Below are positions 47,897 through 58,736 of a DNA stretch of 64,000 nucleotides, one piece after another; position 1 is the first letter of the stretch; every line of letters starts with the position of its first letter. The notes under the pieces were generated by a model. The model was not told where the DNA came from and did not search any database. It worked only from the letters and a program-made list of their open reading frames with translations. The DNA comes from Ramlibacter tataouinensis TTB310. Lineage in GTDB: Bacteria > Pseudomonadota > Gammaproteobacteria > Burkholderiales > Burkholderiaceae_C. The position numbers and the translations under genes were made by a program. Location of the stretch: positions 2,802,001 to 2,866,000 of the forward strand of contig NC_015677.1 of assembly GCF_000215705.1 (NCBI RefSeq), written 5' to 3'.

Positions 47897-48631
47897 CTAA
47901 GGCTTGCGTCCGGCGGCTGCTTGCGACATCGCCTTGGCGACACCACGCAGGATGTGGATTTCCTCGGCCGTCGGTTGCGCGCGGTTGAACAGCTGGTTCA
48001 GGCGCGGCATCAGCTTCTTGGGCGAGCCCGGGTCGAGGAAGCCGATGTCCACCAGGGCCCGCTCCCAGTGCGCCAGCATGCCGGCCACGGCCTGCGCGTC
48101 GGCCGGCGCCGCCTCGGCCGCCGCCGGCTGCACCGCATAGCCGCCCAGCGCCTGGCGCCATTCGTAGGCGATGACCTGGATCGCAGCGGCCAAGTTCAGC
48201 GAGCCGAAGGCCGGGTTGGCGGGGATGGAGAGGGCCACGTGGCAGCGGTAGACGTCCTCGTTGCTCATGCCGAAGCGCTCCGGGCCGAACAGGAAGGCCA
48301 CGCCCTGCGGCGGCGGCGACGACGCGGCCAGCCGTGCCAGGTGCTCGCGCGGCGCGCGCGTGGGCGGGCCGAAGTCGCGCGGCGTCATCGCGGTCGCGCA
48401 CAGGTGGCTCACGCCGTCGAGCGCATCGTCCAGCGTGGCCACGATGCGGGCCTTCTCCAGCACGTCCAGGGCGCCGCTGGCGCGCTGGATGCACTCCTCG
48501 CGGTGGAGTACGTTGTCCCAGCGCGGGGCCACCAGCACCAGCTCGTCGAAGCCCATCACCTTGAGGGCGCGCGCGGCCGCGCCGACGTTGCCCGCATGGC
48601 TGGTCTGGATGAGGATGAAACGCGTCTTCAC
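47897..48631 (-). CDS. trmJ: tRNA (cytidine/uridine-2'-O-)-methyltransferase TrmJ
   Basis: This 244-residue SPOUT-family methyltransferase acts on position 32 of tRNAs. Motifs are [20 protein letters not shown], then [20 protein letters not shown] and [20 protein letters not shown] that form the trefoil-knot SAM site. It is divergent from suhB with 100 nt between starts. Confidence 0.93.
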   Translation of the reverse strand: MKTRFILIQTSHAGNVGAAARALKVMGFDELVLVAPRWDNVLHREECIQRASGALDVLEKARIVATLDDALDGVSHLCATAMTPRDFGPPTRAPREHLARLAASSPPPQGVAFLFGPERFGMSNEDVYRCHVALSIPANPAFGSLNLAAAIQVIAYEWRQALGGYAVQPAAAEAAPADAQAVAGMLAHWERALVDIGFLDPGSPKKLMPRLNQLFNRAQPTAEEIHILRGVAKAMSQAAAGRKP

Positions 48632-48731
48632 ACACGGAAAAGTAGAATCGCGCTATTGTCGCTGTCCGCATCGCCGGGCGGCCCGCCCCGCCTTCGCAGC
48701 ACGCAAGGCGCGTTCTTCGCCTTAACAATCC

Positions 48732-49634
48732 ATGTCGTCCAACCTGCACCCCATGCTCAACGTGGCCATCAAGGCCGCACGCGCCGCCGGCGCCATCATC
48801 AACCGCGCCGCCCTCGACGTCGAGTCGGTGCGCATCTCGCAGAAGCAGGTGAACGACTTCGTGACCGAGGTGGACCATGCCAGCGAGGCGGCGGTCATCG
48901 AGACGCTGCTGACGGCCTACCCCGACCACGCCATCTGGGCCGAGGAATCGGGCAAGACGCACGGCAAGCAGGGCTCCGACTTCGTCTGGGTCATCGACCC
49001 GCTGGACGGCACCACCAACTTCATCCACGGCTTCCCGGTCTACTGCGTCAGCATCGCGCTGCTGGTCAGGGGCCGCGTCGAGCAGGCCGTCATCTACGAC
49101 CCCACGCGCAACGACCTGTTCACCGCCACGCGCGGCCGCGGCGCCTACCTCAACGAGCGGCGCATCCGCGTGAGCAAGCGCACCGACCTGCGCCAGTGCC
49201 TGATCGCCACCGGCTTCCCGTTCCGCCCCGGCGACAACTTCAACAACTACCTGCGCATGATGGCCGAGGTGATGCAGCGCACCGCCGGCATGCGCCGCCC
49301 CGGCGCCGCCGCGCTGGACCTGGCCTACGTCGCCGCCGGCTTCACCGACGGCTTCTTCGAGACCGGCCTGTCGCCCTGGGACGTGGCGGCCGGCTCGCTG
49401 CTGGTGACCGAGGCCGGCGGGCTGATCGGCAACTTCACCGGGGAGTCCGACTTCCTCGAGCAGAAGGAATGCGTGGCCGGCAACCCGCGCGTCTACGGGC
49501 AGCTGGTGGCCATGCTCTCCAAGTACAGCAAGTTCGCCAGCGCCGGCGAGAAGGCCCAGGTGCGCCAGGCGGCCGCCGCCGACCTGGTGGCGCCGGACAC
49601 CCGGCCATCGGCCACGCTGGACGACGGGCAGTAG
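48732..49634 (+). CDS. suhB: Inositol monophosphatase family protein (SuhB)
   Basis: This 300-residue protein has the metal-dependent phosphatase motifs: EES in [26 protein letters not shown] and [18 protein letters not shown]. In enterobacteria SuhB also joins the rRNA antitermination complex. The last 35 residues form an Ala-rich tail. It is followed after 14 nt by a mechanosensitive channel gene. Confidence 0.93.
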   Translation: MSSNLHPMLNVAIKAARAAGAIINRAALDVESVRISQKQVNDFVTEVDHASEAAVIETLLTAYPDHAIWAEESGKTHGKQGSDFVWVIDPLDGTTNFIHGFPVYCVSIALLVRGRVEQAVIYDPTRNDLFTATRGRGAYLNERRIRVSKRTDLRQCLIATGFPFRPGDNFNNYLRMMAEVMQRTAGMRRPGAAALDLAYVAAGFTDGFFETGLSPWDVAAGSLLVTEAGGLIGNFTGESDFLEQKECVAGNPRVYGQLVAMLSKYSKFASAGEKAQVRQAAAADLVAPDTRPSATLDDGQ

Positions 49635-49648
49635 GCGCCGGCTCGCGC

Positions 49649-50731
49649 ATGGTGCCCGAGCTGCTCCAGAACCGACCCTGGACCGCGATCGCGCTGCTGG
49701 CGCTGCTGGCCGTGCTGGGGGCGATCGTGCTGCACCACGCGGGCCGCGCGGTGCTGGGCCGGGCCAGCCGGGGGGCGCCGGTCATCCACTCCGTCCTCAG
49801 CGCCGTCGACAAGCCGGCCGGCGCAGCCCTGCCGCTGATCGCGCTGCAGGTGGTCTGGCAGATCGCGCCCAACTCGCTGGAGCTGATCGACGGCGTGCGC
49901 CACGTCAACGCGCTGCTGCTGATCGCCGCGCTCACCTGGTGGCTGATGTCCCTGATCTCGGGCTTCGCCGAAGGCGTGATCGCGCATCACCCGGTCACCG
50001 AGGAGGACAACCTGCAGGCGCGGCGCATCCACACCCAGGCCCGCGTGCTCTCGCGCTCGGCCCAATCGGTGGTGCTGGTCGCGGGCGCGGCCATGGCGCT
50101 CATGACCTTTCCCGGCGCGCGCCAGGTCGGCGCCAGCCTGCTGGCCTCGGCCGGCGTGCTGGGCATCGTGGCCGGCCTGGCCGCGCGGCCGGTCTTCGCC
50201 AACCTGATCTCCGGCCTGCAGCTGGCGCTGGCGCAGCCGATCCGGCTGGACGACGTGCTCATCGTCAAGGGCGAATGGGGCCGGGTCGAGGAGATCACCG
50301 GCACCTACGTGGTGCTGCGCATCTGGGACGACCGGCGGATGATCATCCCGCTGCAGTGGTTCATCGAGAACACCTTCGAGAACTGGACCCGCAACACCTC
50401 GCAGCTGCTGGGGCTGGTGGTGCTGCACCTGGACTACACCACGCCCATGGACGTGCTGCGCGGCCAGGCCAGGAAGGTGGTGGAGGCGGCCCCCGAGTGG
50501 GACAAGCGCGTGTTCGCGGTGCAGGTGCAGGAGGCCACCGAGCGCGCGATGCAGGTGCGCGTGCTGGTCTCGGCCGCCAACGCCGGCAAGCTGTGGGACC
50601 TGCGCTGCCGCGTGCGCGAGGACCTGCTCACCTTCCTGGCGCGCGAGTACCCGCACTGCCTGCCGCGGGTGCGCACCGAGACCGACGACGATGCCGCCGG
50701 CGGAAGCCGCGGCGCTCAGGCCGAGGGCTGA
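49649..50731 (+). CDS. Mechanosensitive ion channel, MscS family
   Basis: This 360-residue membrane protein has four or so N-terminal helices, the pore-lining helix with small residues ([20 protein letters not shown]), the linker [20 protein letters not shown], and the beta domain [20 protein letters not shown]. It opens under membrane tension to release solutes. Its 3' end overlaps the convergent HPP-CBS gene by 16 nt. Confidence 0.93.
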   Translation: MVPELLQNRPWTAIALLALLAVLGAIVLHHAGRAVLGRASRGAPVIHSVLSAVDKPAGAALPLIALQVVWQIAPNSLELIDGVRHVNALLLIAALTWWLMSLISGFAEGVIAHHPVTEEDNLQARRIHTQARVLSRSAQSVVLVAGAAMALMTFPGARQVGASLLASAGVLGIVAGLAARPVFANLISGLQLALAQPIRLDDVLIVKGEWGRVEEITGTYVVLRIWDDRRMIIPLQWFIENTFENWTRNTSQLLGLVVLHLDYTTPMDVLRGQARKVVEAAPEWDKRVFAVQVQEATERAMQVRVLVSAANAGKLWDLRCRVREDLLTFLAREYPHCLPRVRTETDDDAAGGSRGAQAEG

Positions 50732-51861
50732 ACCGCCCGGTACAGGGCCCGCACCAGGTCGGTCTGGGTGATGATGCCCGCCAGCCGCTGCTCGCCGTCG
50801 ATGATGGGGATGTGGTGGTGCCCGCCCTCGGAGAACAGCGGGATCAGCTCGCTGAGCAGGCGGTCCTGGCTGGCCACGCGCACCTGCCGCGTCATGATCT
50901 GCCCCACCACCTCGGGCCGGCCGGAATGCGTCAGGCCGCTGGCGCGCAGCAGCGCGCGCAGGCGCTCGCCCAGGCCCTCGTGCCGGTCCAGGTCGGCATG
51001 CCGCATGAAGTCGGCCAGCGTCACGATGCCCACGATGCGCCGGGTCGGGTCCACCACCGGCAGGGCCTTGATGCGCCGCTGCCGCATCAGCCACCAGGCC
51101 TCGGCCAGCGGGGCGCCGAAGGACACGGCCAGCGGCTCGCGGGTCATCACGTCGGCGCAGCGCAGCTCGCCCAGGGTGCGCTGGTAGGCCGCGGCCTCGG
51201 CCTGCGCCAGCAGCGCCTGCAGGTCGTCGCGCGGGACGTCCAGCACCTGGTTGTAGCGGGCCAGCGCGGCGTCCAGGTCAGCCGCGCTGAAGCGGCTGCG
51301 CGGCTGCCCGCCGGCCGGCGGCAGCTGGGCGTGCGGATAGGCGCGCCCGGTGCGGCTGTTGTAGAGCATGCCGGCGGCCACCAGCAGCAGCGAGTTGACC
51401 AGCACCGGGAACAGTGCATGGCGGAAGGCGGTGGTGCCGGTCAGCACCATCAGCAGCGCCGAGGCGCCGCCGGGCGGGTGCAGGCAGCGCAGCGCCAGCA
51501 TGACGGCGATGGCTCCCGCCACCGACACGCCGGCGGCCATGGCCGCGTCGGGCAGCAGGCGGGCGCAGGCGATGCCCACCAGGGCCGAGACGGTGTTGCC
51601 GCCCACCACCGCCCAGGGCTGGGCCAGCGGGCTGGCGGGCACGCCGAACACCAGCACGGCGGAAGCGCCCAGCGGCGCCACCAGCCAGGCGCCCGCGGGC
51701 GAGGTGCCGGCCAGCCAGCGGCTGGCCCAGGCGGCCAGCAGCATGCCCAGCGCGGCGCCGGCCACCATGCGCCAGCGCTCGCGCGTGTCGATGGCCACGG
51801 GGGCCGGCCACAAGTGCGACAGCCAGGCGCGCAACGGGGCGGGAAGACGGGAGGCGGTCAT
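50716..51861 (-). CDS. HPP-family membrane protein with two CBS domains
   Basis: The N-terminal half of this 381-residue protein is an HPP integral membrane domain (four helices, motif ALRCLHPPGGASALLMVL). The C-terminal half has two CBS domains (VMTREPLAVSFGAPLAEAWW and IMTRQVRVASQDRLLSELIP) that usually bind adenosine nucleotides. Plant and cyanobacterial HPP relatives transport nitrite; the role here is unknown. ATG 51861 was chosen over one 12 codons earlier. It is divergent from the KdpD-like kinase. Confidence 0.87.
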   Translation of the reverse strand: MTASRLPAPLRAWLSHLWPAPVAIDTRERWRMVAGAALGMLLAAWASRWLAGTSPAGAWLVAPLGASAVLVFGVPASPLAQPWAVVGGNTVSALVGIACARLLPDAAMAAGVSVAGAIAVMLALRCLHPPGGASALLMVLTGTTAFRHALFPVLVNSLLLVAAGMLYNSRTGRAYPHAQLPPAGGQPRSRFSAADLDAALARYNQVLDVPRDDLQALLAQAEAAAYQRTLGELRCADVMTREPLAVSFGAPLAEAWWLMRQRRIKALPVVDPTRRIVGIVTLADFMRHADLDRHEGLGERLRALLRASGLTHSGRPEVVGQIMTRQVRVASQDRLLSELIPLFSEGGHHHIPIIDGEQRLAGIITQTDLVRALYRAVQPSA

Positions 51862-51915
51862 GCGAGGCGAAAACGGCAAAGCTGCGCATTCTGCCAAGGG
51901 CTACCATGCGCCGGC

Positions 51916-53427
51916 ATGAACACGCGGCCACCGGCCCCTTTGCAGTCGCTCGGCAGATTCGCCTGGGTTGCGGCGTGGGTGCCCGCGGCAGCGGCAACGG
52001 CGGCCAGCGCGGTGCTGGATCCGGCCATGTCTGTGGCCGGTCTGGCCATGGTCTATCTGGTGGCGGCAGTGGCCGGGGCCGTGGTGCTGGCGATGGGGCC
52101 GGCCGCCCTGGCCGCCCTGCTCTGCGTCGTGGCGCTCAACTACTTCTTCGTGCCGCCGCGGCGCTCGCTGTCCGTGGACGGCCCGGAGTACTGGTGGCTG
52201 CTCGCTTCCCTGCTGGGCCTGACGCTGGGCTTGAACGCACTCGTCGCCCGCCTGCGCGAGCGCAGGCAGCAGGCGGAGCGCGGACAGGTGCAAGCCGCTG
52301 AGCTGCATGCGCTGGGCGAAGCGATGGCGCTCACCCGCGACCACCACGCGATGGCGCGGGCCGCTGCGGCCTTTCTGCATGGCACGCTGGACCTGCCGTG
52401 TGCGGTGTTCCTGACCCAGGACACGGAGGGCGCACTCACGCGGGAAGCCGCGCCCGCCGACGGTGCGTTCCAGCGGCAGCCAGCCGAATGGGCCATCGCG
52501 AACGGCCGGCCGCTGGGCCGGGGCTGCCTGGACTGGCCCGAACTGCCCCTGTGGTGCGCGCCGTTTTCCCGGCACCGGCCGGCGGGCGCCGTCCAGCTGC
52601 TGCTGCCCGCGCGAGCGGCGCCTCCGGCGGACACGGTGGCGCACTGGCACGCGCTCGCGCGCCAGGTCGGGTTGGCGGTGGAGCGCGAGCGCGCGGCGGC
52701 GGCCGCGGCGCGGGCCGAGCAGGCTGCCAGCGCCGAGGCGGCGCGCAATACGCTGCTCGCGTCGCTCTCGCACGACCTGCGCACGCCGCTGGCCGGCATC
52801 GTCGGCACGGCCAGCCTGCTGCGTATCCGCGGCGACGACATGCCGGGCCTGGAGCGCCAGCGCCTGCTGGGCAGCCTCGAAGACGAGGCGCTGGACATGG
52901 CGTCGATGGCCGACAACATCCTGCAGGTCGCCCGGCTGTCCCAGCCGCTGGCCCAGCTCGGCCTCCGGTGGGAGTCCATCGAGGACGTCCTGGGCGCGGC
53001 GGTGGCGCGGGTGCGCCGGCGCTGGCCCCAGGCATCCATCCAGCTGAGGGCGCCGCACGGGCTGCCGCCGGTGCAGGCCGAGGCCGGCCTGCTGGCGCAG
53101 GCCATCGCCAACCTGGTGGACAACGCGGTACGCCATGGCGGCTCGCCGCCACGCATCGCCGTCCAGCTCGGCAAGAGCCGTGAAGGTGTCTTCATCGCGG
53201 TGCGTGACCATGGCACGGGGCTGCCGCCGGGCGACCCGGCGAAGCTGTTCGCGCGCTGGCGCAGTGCGGCCGGCGGGCGCGCGGGCGGCACCGGCCTGGG
53301 CCTGGCGATCTGCCAACTGTGCGTGCAGGCGCATGGCGGGCGCATCACCGCGAAGCGCTGCGAGCCGGGCGCGGAGTTCCGTGTCGACCTGCCGGCCGCT
53401 GCAGTGCCGGTACAGGACCCAGCGTGA
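51916..53427 (+). CDS. Short KdpD-like sensor histidine kinase
   Basis: This 503-residue protein matches the C-terminal half of KdpD: four membrane helices of the DUF4118 type with the NYFFVPPRRSLSVDGPEYWW loop, a GAF-like region, then the H-box ASLSHDLRTPLAGIVG, N-box AIANLVDNAVRHGG and ATP lids DHGTGLPPG and GTGLGLAICQ. The cytoplasmic N-terminal KdpD and Usp domains (about 400 residues in full-length proteins) are absent. It is coupled by GTGA to a KdpE-like regulator and followed by kup, so it probably senses potassium or osmotic stress in a reduced form. Confidence 0.9.
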   Translation: MNTRPPAPLQSLGRFAWVAAWVPAAAATAASAVLDPAMSVAGLAMVYLVAAVAGAVVLAMGPAALAALLCVVALNYFFVPPRRSLSVDGPEYWWLLASLLGLTLGLNALVARLRERRQQAERGQVQAAELHALGEAMALTRDHHAMARAAAAFLHGTLDLPCAVFLTQDTEGALTREAAPADGAFQRQPAEWAIANGRPLGRGCLDWPELPLWCAPFSRHRPAGAVQLLLPARAAPPADTVAHWHALARQVGLAVERERAAAAAARAEQAASAEAARNTLLASLSHDLRTPLAGIVGTASLLRIRGDDMPGLERQRLLGSLEDEALDMASMADNILQVARLSQPLAQLGLRWESIEDVLGAAVARVRRRWPQASIQLRAPHGLPPVQAEAGLLAQAIANLVDNAVRHGGSPPRIAVQLGKSREGVFIAVRDHGTGLPPGDPAKLFARWRSAAGGRAGGTGLGLAICQLCVQAHGGRITAKRCEPGAEFRVDLPAAAVPVQDPA

Positions 53428-54110
53428 GCAAGGCCTCGGTGCTGGTCGTCGAGGACGAGCCGGCCATCGCCCGGTTCGTCTGCGCCAGCCTGAGCGCGGC
53501 CGGCTTGTTGCCGCGCCGGGTCGGAACGGTCGCCCAGGCCGAGGCGGAGCTGGCCGCCGCGCCGGCGGACCTGCTCCTGGTGGACCTCGGCCTGCCGGAC
53601 GAAGACGGCGTCGCCTTCATTGCCCGGCTGCGGCAGACCAGCGGGGTGCCGGTGCTGGTGCTCTCGGCGCGCGCCCAGGAGCCGCAGAAGATCGAGGCGC
53701 TGGACGCCGGCGCCGACGACTACCTGGCCAAGCCTTTCGGCATGGGCGAGCTGCTGGCCCGCGTACGCGCCATGCTGCGCCGCGCCGCCGCCGCGCCACT
53801 GCCCGCGCCGGTGCTGCGGGTCGGCGAACTGGCCTTCGACCGAGGCTCGCGCGAGCTGCGCCTGCGTGGCGCGCCGATCCATCTCACACCGCGCGAGCTG
53901 CGCCTGTTCGAAGTGCTGGCGGCCGCCCAGGGGCGGGTCGTGACGCACCGGCAGCTGCTGGCGGCAGTGTGGGGCGCCGAGCAGGTGGACCAGCTGCATT
54001 ACCTGCGCATCTACATGGGCCACCTGCGCGCCAAGCTGGAGGCCAACCCGGCCGAGCCGCGCTATCTGCTGACCGAGCTGGGGGCCGGCTACCGTCTTGC
54101 CGACGAGTAG
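53424..54110 (+). CDS. KdpE-like response regulator (OmpR family)
   Basis: This 228-residue protein has an N-terminal receiver (phosphoacceptor Asp in [13 protein letters not shown], Lys in DDYLAKPFG) and a C-terminal winged helix ([43 protein letters not shown]). It is close to KdpE in pattern. The GTG start overlaps the kinase stop. A KdpE-type direct repeat lies 16 nt after its stop, before kup. Confidence 0.92.
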   Translation: MSKASVLVVEDEPAIARFVCASLSAAGLLPRRVGTVAQAEAELAAAPADLLLVDLGLPDEDGVAFIARLRQTSGVPVLVLSARAQEPQKIEALDAGADDYLAKPFGMGELLARVRAMLRRAAAAPLPAPVLRVGELAFDRGSRELRLRGAPIHLTPRELRLFEVLAAAQGRVVTHRQLLAAVWGAEQVDQLHYLRIYMGHLRAKLEANPAEPRYLLTELGAGYRLADE

Positions 54111-54125
54111 ACCGGGCGCGGGCCG

Positions 54126-54143
54126 TTTATGCATTTTTTATGC
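54126..54143 (+). promoter_or_regulatory. Direct repeat of KdpE-binding-site type upstream of kup
   Basis: TTTATGC-ATTT-TTTATGC is a perfect 7-bp direct repeat with 11-bp period, AT-rich in a GC-rich background. From memory, the E. coli kdp operator has the same shape (TTTATAC, four bases, TTTACAC). It lies 43 nt before the kup ATG, directly after the KdpE-like gene. Confidence 0.65.
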
Positions 54144-54186
54144 GGCCGGGGTGACAACCGGGGCTCCTCAACGATCGGGAGCCCGA

Positions 54187-56082
54187 ATGTCCACCGCCAC
54201 GCTGGCCACCGCGCCGCGCAAGCAGGCCACCGCCACCCTCGCCCTCGCCGCCCTCGGGGTGGTGTACGGCGACATCGGCACCAGCCCGCTCTACACCATC
54301 AAGACCATCTTCGATGCCGGCACCGGCGTCCCGCTCAACCCCGCCACCGTCGTGGGCGCGGTGTCGGTGGTGTTCTGGGCTCTCATGCTCGTGGTCACGC
54401 TCAAGTACGTGGTGCTGATCACGCGGGCGGACAACAAGGGCGAAGGCGGCATCATGGCCCTGCTGGCCCTGGCCTCGCGCACGGTGGCCGACCGGCCGGC
54501 GCTTCGCTCGCGGCTGCTGGTGCTGGGTGCGTTCGGCGCGTGCCTCTTCTACGGGGACGCGGTGCTGACGCCGGCCATCTCCGTGCTCAGCGCCGTCGAG
54601 GGCCTGGAAGTCGTCACGCCCACCCTCAAGCCGTGGGTGCTGCCAGCGTCGGTGGGCATCCTGGTGGCGCTATTCGCCGTCCAGAGCCGTGGCACGGCCG
54701 CCGTCGGGCGCTGGTTCGGCCCGGTGATCGTGCTGTGGTTCTCCACCTTGGCGGCCGTGGGGATGTGGCAGATCGCGCAAGCCCCCGAGATCCTCCAGGC
54801 GCTGGACCCGCGGCATGCGTGGCGCTTCCTGGCCGAGCGCGGCTGGGGGCTGTTCCTGGCCGTGGGGGCGGTGGTGCTGGCCATCACCGGCGCCGAAGCG
54901 CTGTACGCCGACATGGGCCACTTCGGCAAAGGCCCGATCCGGCTGGCCTGGAGCACGGTGGTGCTGCCGGCGCTGGCGCTCAACTACGCGGGCCAGGGGG
55001 CGCTGCTGCTGCGCGTACCCGCCGCGGCCTCCAACCCGTTCTACCTGAGCTTCCCGGAAGGCTTGCTGCTGCCGGCCGTCGCCCTGGCCACGGCCGCGAC
55101 CATCATCGCCTCGCAGGCGGTGATCTCCGGCGCCTATTCGCTCACCCAGCAGGCCATGCAGCTGGGCTTCCTGCCCCGCATGACCATCGTCCATACCTCG
55201 GCGCATGAGCGCGGCCAGATCTACATCCCCGCCGTCAACGGCATCCTGCTCGTGGCGGTCGTGCTCGCCTGCCTGTTCTTCGGCACCTCGTCGTCCATGG
55301 CCTCGGCCTACGGCATCGCGGTCACCGGGACCATGCTCATCACGACGCTGCTGACTTACTTCGTGGTGCGCCGCAGCTGGGGCTACCCGGCGTGGGTGGC
55401 GATCGGCGCCACCGCCTTCTTCGTGGCGCTGGACACCCTGCTGCTGGCTTCGTGCTCGGTGAAGGTGCTCGAGGGCGGCTGGTTCCCGCTGGTCCTCGCC
55501 GCGGGGCTGCTGGCCGTCATGTCGGCCTGGAAGCGTGGCCGGGAACTGCTGTCCCGGGCCGTGCACGCCGACACGCTGACGCTGCCGGACTTCGTGGCCG
55601 GCCTGGACCCGGGCGACACCGTCGCCCGGGTGGACCGCACGGCCGTCTTCCTGTCGGCCGAACGTGCGCTGGTGCCGCAGGCCCTGCTGCACAACATCAA
55701 GCACAACCTGGTGCTGCACCGGCGTAACATCGTCCTGACCGTCGAATTCGCCGACGAACCCACCGTGGCGCCGGCGGATCGCCTGCGTGTGCGGGACGTC
55801 GGCCGTGGCTTCTGGCAGGCCGAGCTGCGCTTCGGTTTCACGGAACAGCCCAACGTGCCGCAGGCGCTCGAGCTGGCGGGCCGCCAGGGGCTGGACATCG
55901 ATCCGTTCGACACCTCGTACTTCCTGAGCCGCGAGACCGTGGTGCCCCGGCCTTCGGCCACGATGTCGCGCTGGCGGCAGCACCTGTTCGAGACCTTGTC
56001 GCGCAATGCCGGGCGGGCCGTCGATTTCTTCGGTATCCCGGCCAACAGCGTGATCGAGCTGGGCACGCGGGTGCAGATCTAG
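54187..56082 (+). CDS. kup: Low-affinity potassium transporter Kup
   Basis: This 631-residue potassium-proton symporter of the KUP/HAK/KT family has 12 predicted helices over the first 440 residues and a cytoplasmic C-terminal domain. Typical sequences are [57 protein letters not shown] and [16 protein letters not shown]. It follows a KdpDE-like pair and a candidate KdpE operator. No kdpFABC genes are in the window. Confidence 0.97.
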   Translation: MSTATLATAPRKQATATLALAALGVVYGDIGTSPLYTIKTIFDAGTGVPLNPATVVGAVSVVFWALMLVVTLKYVVLITRADNKGEGGIMALLALASRTVADRPALRSRLLVLGAFGACLFYGDAVLTPAISVLSAVEGLEVVTPTLKPWVLPASVGILVALFAVQSRGTAAVGRWFGPVIVLWFSTLAAVGMWQIAQAPEILQALDPRHAWRFLAERGWGLFLAVGAVVLAITGAEALYADMGHFGKGPIRLAWSTVVLPALALNYAGQGALLLRVPAAASNPFYLSFPEGLLLPAVALATAATIIASQAVISGAYSLTQQAMQLGFLPRMTIVHTSAHERGQIYIPAVNGILLVAVVLACLFFGTSSSMASAYGIAVTGTMLITTLLTYFVVRRSWGYPAWVAIGATAFFVALDTLLLASCSVKVLEGGWFPLVLAAGLLAVMSAWKRGRELLSRAVHADTLTLPDFVAGLDPGDTVARVDRTAVFLSAERALVPQALLHNIKHNLVLHRRNIVLTVEFADEPTVAPADRLRVRDVGRGFWQAELRFGFTEQPNVPQALELAGRQGLDIDPFDTSYFLSRETVVPRPSATMSRWRQHLFETLSRNAGRAVDFFGIPANSVIELGTRVQI

Positions 56083-56129
56083 CCGGCCGCGGCCGGGCCC
56101 GGCCGGCGGCGCGGGATAATCGCCGGCCG

Positions 56130-58736
56130 ATGACCAGCGCCGCTGCCGAGTCCCCCGACCTGTCCGCCCACACGCCCATGATGGCCCAGTACCTGGCCAT
56201 CAAGGCGCAGCACCCGCAGACGCTGGTGTTCTACCGCATGGGCGACTTCTACGAGCTGTTCTACCAGGACGCGGAGAAGGCGGCGCGCCTGCTGGACATC
56301 ACGCTCACGCGGCGCGGCCAGTCGGCCGGCCAGCCGGTGACCATGGCCGGCGTGCCCTTCCACTCGGTGGAGACCTACCTGGCGCGCCTGATCAAGCTGG
56401 GCGAGTCGGTGGCCATCTGCGAGCAGGTGGGCGACGTGGGCGCGAGCAAGGGCCCTGTGGAGCGCAAGGTGGTGCGCGTGGTGACGCCCGGCACGCTGAC
56501 CGACACCGAGCTGCTGAACGACAAGAGCGAGGCCCTGCTGCTGGCCGTGCACCAGGGCTCGCGGCATCGCCTGGGCCTGGCCTGGCTGAGCGTGACCCAG
56601 GGCGCGCTGCAGCTGGCCGAATGCGCCGGCGACGAGCTGGAGGCCTGGGTCACCCGCATCGCGCCCAGCGAGATCGTCTACAGCGCCGAGGTGACGCCGG
56701 CCTTCGAGCAGCGGCTCAAGGCGCTGCGGCCGGTCTCGCTCACCGTGCGCCCGGCCTTCCAGTTCGACGCCGGCCTGGGCCTGCGCAAACTGATGGAGCA
56801 CCTCAACGCCGCCACGCTGGCGGCCTGGGGCGCCGAGGCGCTGGCGCAGGCACATGCCGCCGCCAGTGCGCTGCTGGCCTATGCCGAGCACACCCAGGGC
56901 CGCCAGCTCTCCCACGTGCACGACCTGCAGGTGCAGCGCGACGACGAGCTGATCGCCCTGCCGGTCACGACGCGGCGCAACCTGGAGCTGGTGCAGACAC
57001 TGCGCGGCGAGGATTCGCCCACGCTCTTCTCCCTGCTGGACACCTGCATGACCGGCATGGGCAGCCGGGCGCTCAAATGCTGGCTGCTGGAGCCGCGGCG
57101 AGACCGCGGCCAGGCGACGGCCCGGCACGACGCCATCGCGCAGCTGCGCGAGCAAGGCCTGTTCGAGCGCCTGCGCGAGCGCCTCAAGGGCACCAGCGAC
57201 ATCGAGCGGATCACGGCGCGCATCGCCCTGCGCCAGGTGCGCCCGCGCGAGCTGGTGGGCCTGCGCCAGTCGCTGAACAAGGCCGAACAGCTGGCGCCTA
57301 CCTTGGACGGCTTGCCGGCGCTGCTGGCGCAGGTCGCGGCGGACCTGGTGCCGCCGCCGGGCTGCGCCTCGCTGCTGCAGCAGGCCCTGCTGGACGAGCC
57401 CGCGGCCCTGGTGCGCGACGGCGGCGTGATCGCGGCCGGCTTCGACGCCGAGCTGGACGAGCTGCGCGCCATCCAGGACAACGCCGACGGCTTCCTGCTG
57501 GCGCTGGAAGCCCAGGAGCGCGCCCGCACCGGCATCGCCAACCTGCGGGTGCAGTTCAACCGGGTGCACGGCTTCTACATCGAGGTGAGCCAGGGCCAGC
57601 TGGACAAGGTGCCGGCCGACTACCGGCGCCGCCAGACGCTGAAGAACGCCGAGCGCTTCATCACGCCCGAGCTCAAGGCCTTCGAGGACAAGGCGCTGTC
57701 GGCGCAGGAGCGCGCCCTGGCGCGCGAGAAATGGCTGTACGAGCAATTGCTCGACCGGCTGCAGGCGCATGTGCCCGCCCTGGCCCGCCTGGCACGCGCC
57801 ATCGCCTCGCTGGACGCTTTGTGCGCCCTGGCCGAGCGCTCGCTCACGCTGGGCTGGTGCCGCCCGCGGTTCATGAAGGAACCGGGCATCGAGATCGAGC
57901 GCGGCCGGCATCCGGTGGTGGAGGCGCGCCTGGCCGAGACCAGCAGCGGCGCCTTCATCGCCAACGACACGCGGCTGGGCCCGAAGCAGCGCATGCAGGT
58001 GATCACCGGCCCCAACATGGGCGGCAAGAGCACCTACATGCGCCAGGTGGCGCTGATCTGCCTGCTCGCGTCCATGGGCTCGTACGTGCCGGCGGCGGCC
58101 TGCCGCCTGGGCCCCATGGATGCCATCCACACCCGCATCGGCGCGGCCGACGACCTGGCCAACGCCCAGTCCACCTTCATGCTGGAGATGACTGAGGCGG
58201 CGCAGATCCTGCACGCCGCCACGCCGCAGTCGCTGGTGCTGATGGACGAGATCGGCCGCGGCACCTCCACCTTCGACGGCCTGGCGCTGGCCTCCGGCAT
58301 CGCCGCGCACCTGCACGACAGGACCCAGGCCTTCACCCTGTTCGCCACCCACTACTTCGAGCTCACCGAGTTCCCGGCCCGGCACCACTGCGCGGTGAAC
58401 ATGCACGTGAGCGCGGCCGAGTCGGGCGGCGACGTCGTGTTCCTGCACGAGATCCAGCCCGGGCCGGCCAGCCGCAGCTACGGCATCCAGGTGGCGCGCC
58501 TGGCGGGCATGCCGGCGGCCGTGGTCAGGCACGCCGGCCATGCGCTGGCGGCGCTGGAGACGCAGCAGCAGCTCTCGCGCGAGCAGGTCGACCTGTTCGC
58601 GCCGCCGCCCGAGGCGGCCGCGCCCGCGACCAGCGCGGTCGAGGCGGCGCTGGCGGCCCTGGACCCGGATACCATGAGCCCGCGCGAGGCATTGGACGCG
58701 CTGTACCAACTGAAAAGAACAGGGAGCAAGCAATGA
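56130..58736 (+). CDS. mutS: DNA mismatch repair protein MutS
   Basis: This 868-residue protein recognises mismatches. The mismatch-binding Phe-x-Glu is in [20 protein letters not shown]. The ATPase domain has Walker [14 protein letters not shown], Walker [16 protein letters not shown] and the HYFELTEF region. The C-terminal tail carries the short tetramerisation-type segment ([20 protein letters not shown]). Its stop overlaps the next gene start as ATGA. Confidence 0.98.
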   Translation: MTSAAAESPDLSAHTPMMAQYLAIKAQHPQTLVFYRMGDFYELFYQDAEKAARLLDITLTRRGQSAGQPVTMAGVPFHSVETYLARLIKLGESVAICEQVGDVGASKGPVERKVVRVVTPGTLTDTELLNDKSEALLLAVHQGSRHRLGLAWLSVTQGALQLAECAGDELEAWVTRIAPSEIVYSAEVTPAFEQRLKALRPVSLTVRPAFQFDAGLGLRKLMEHLNAATLAAWGAEALAQAHAAASALLAYAEHTQGRQLSHVHDLQVQRDDELIALPVTTRRNLELVQTLRGEDSPTLFSLLDTCMTGMGSRALKCWLLEPRRDRGQATARHDAIAQLREQGLFERLRERLKGTSDIERITARIALRQVRPRELVGLRQSLNKAEQLAPTLDGLPALLAQVAADLVPPPGCASLLQQALLDEPAALVRDGGVIAAGFDAELDELRAIQDNADGFLLALEAQERARTGIANLRVQFNRVHGFYIEVSQGQLDKVPADYRRRQTLKNAERFITPELKAFEDKALSAQERALAREKWLYEQLLDRLQAHVPALARLARAIASLDALCALAERSLTLGWCRPRFMKEPGIEIERGRHPVVEARLAETSSGAFIANDTRLGPKQRMQVITGPNMGGKSTYMRQVALICLLASMGSYVPAAACRLGPMDAIHTRIGAADDLANAQSTFMLEMTEAAQILHAATPQSLVLMDEIGRGTSTFDGLALASGIAAHLHDRTQAFTLFATHYFELTEFPARHHCAVNMHVSAAESGGDVVFLHEIQPGPASRSYGIQVARLAGMPAAVVRHAGHALAALETQQQLSREQVDLFAPPPEAAAPATSAVEAALAALDPDTMSPREALDALYQLKRTGSKQ

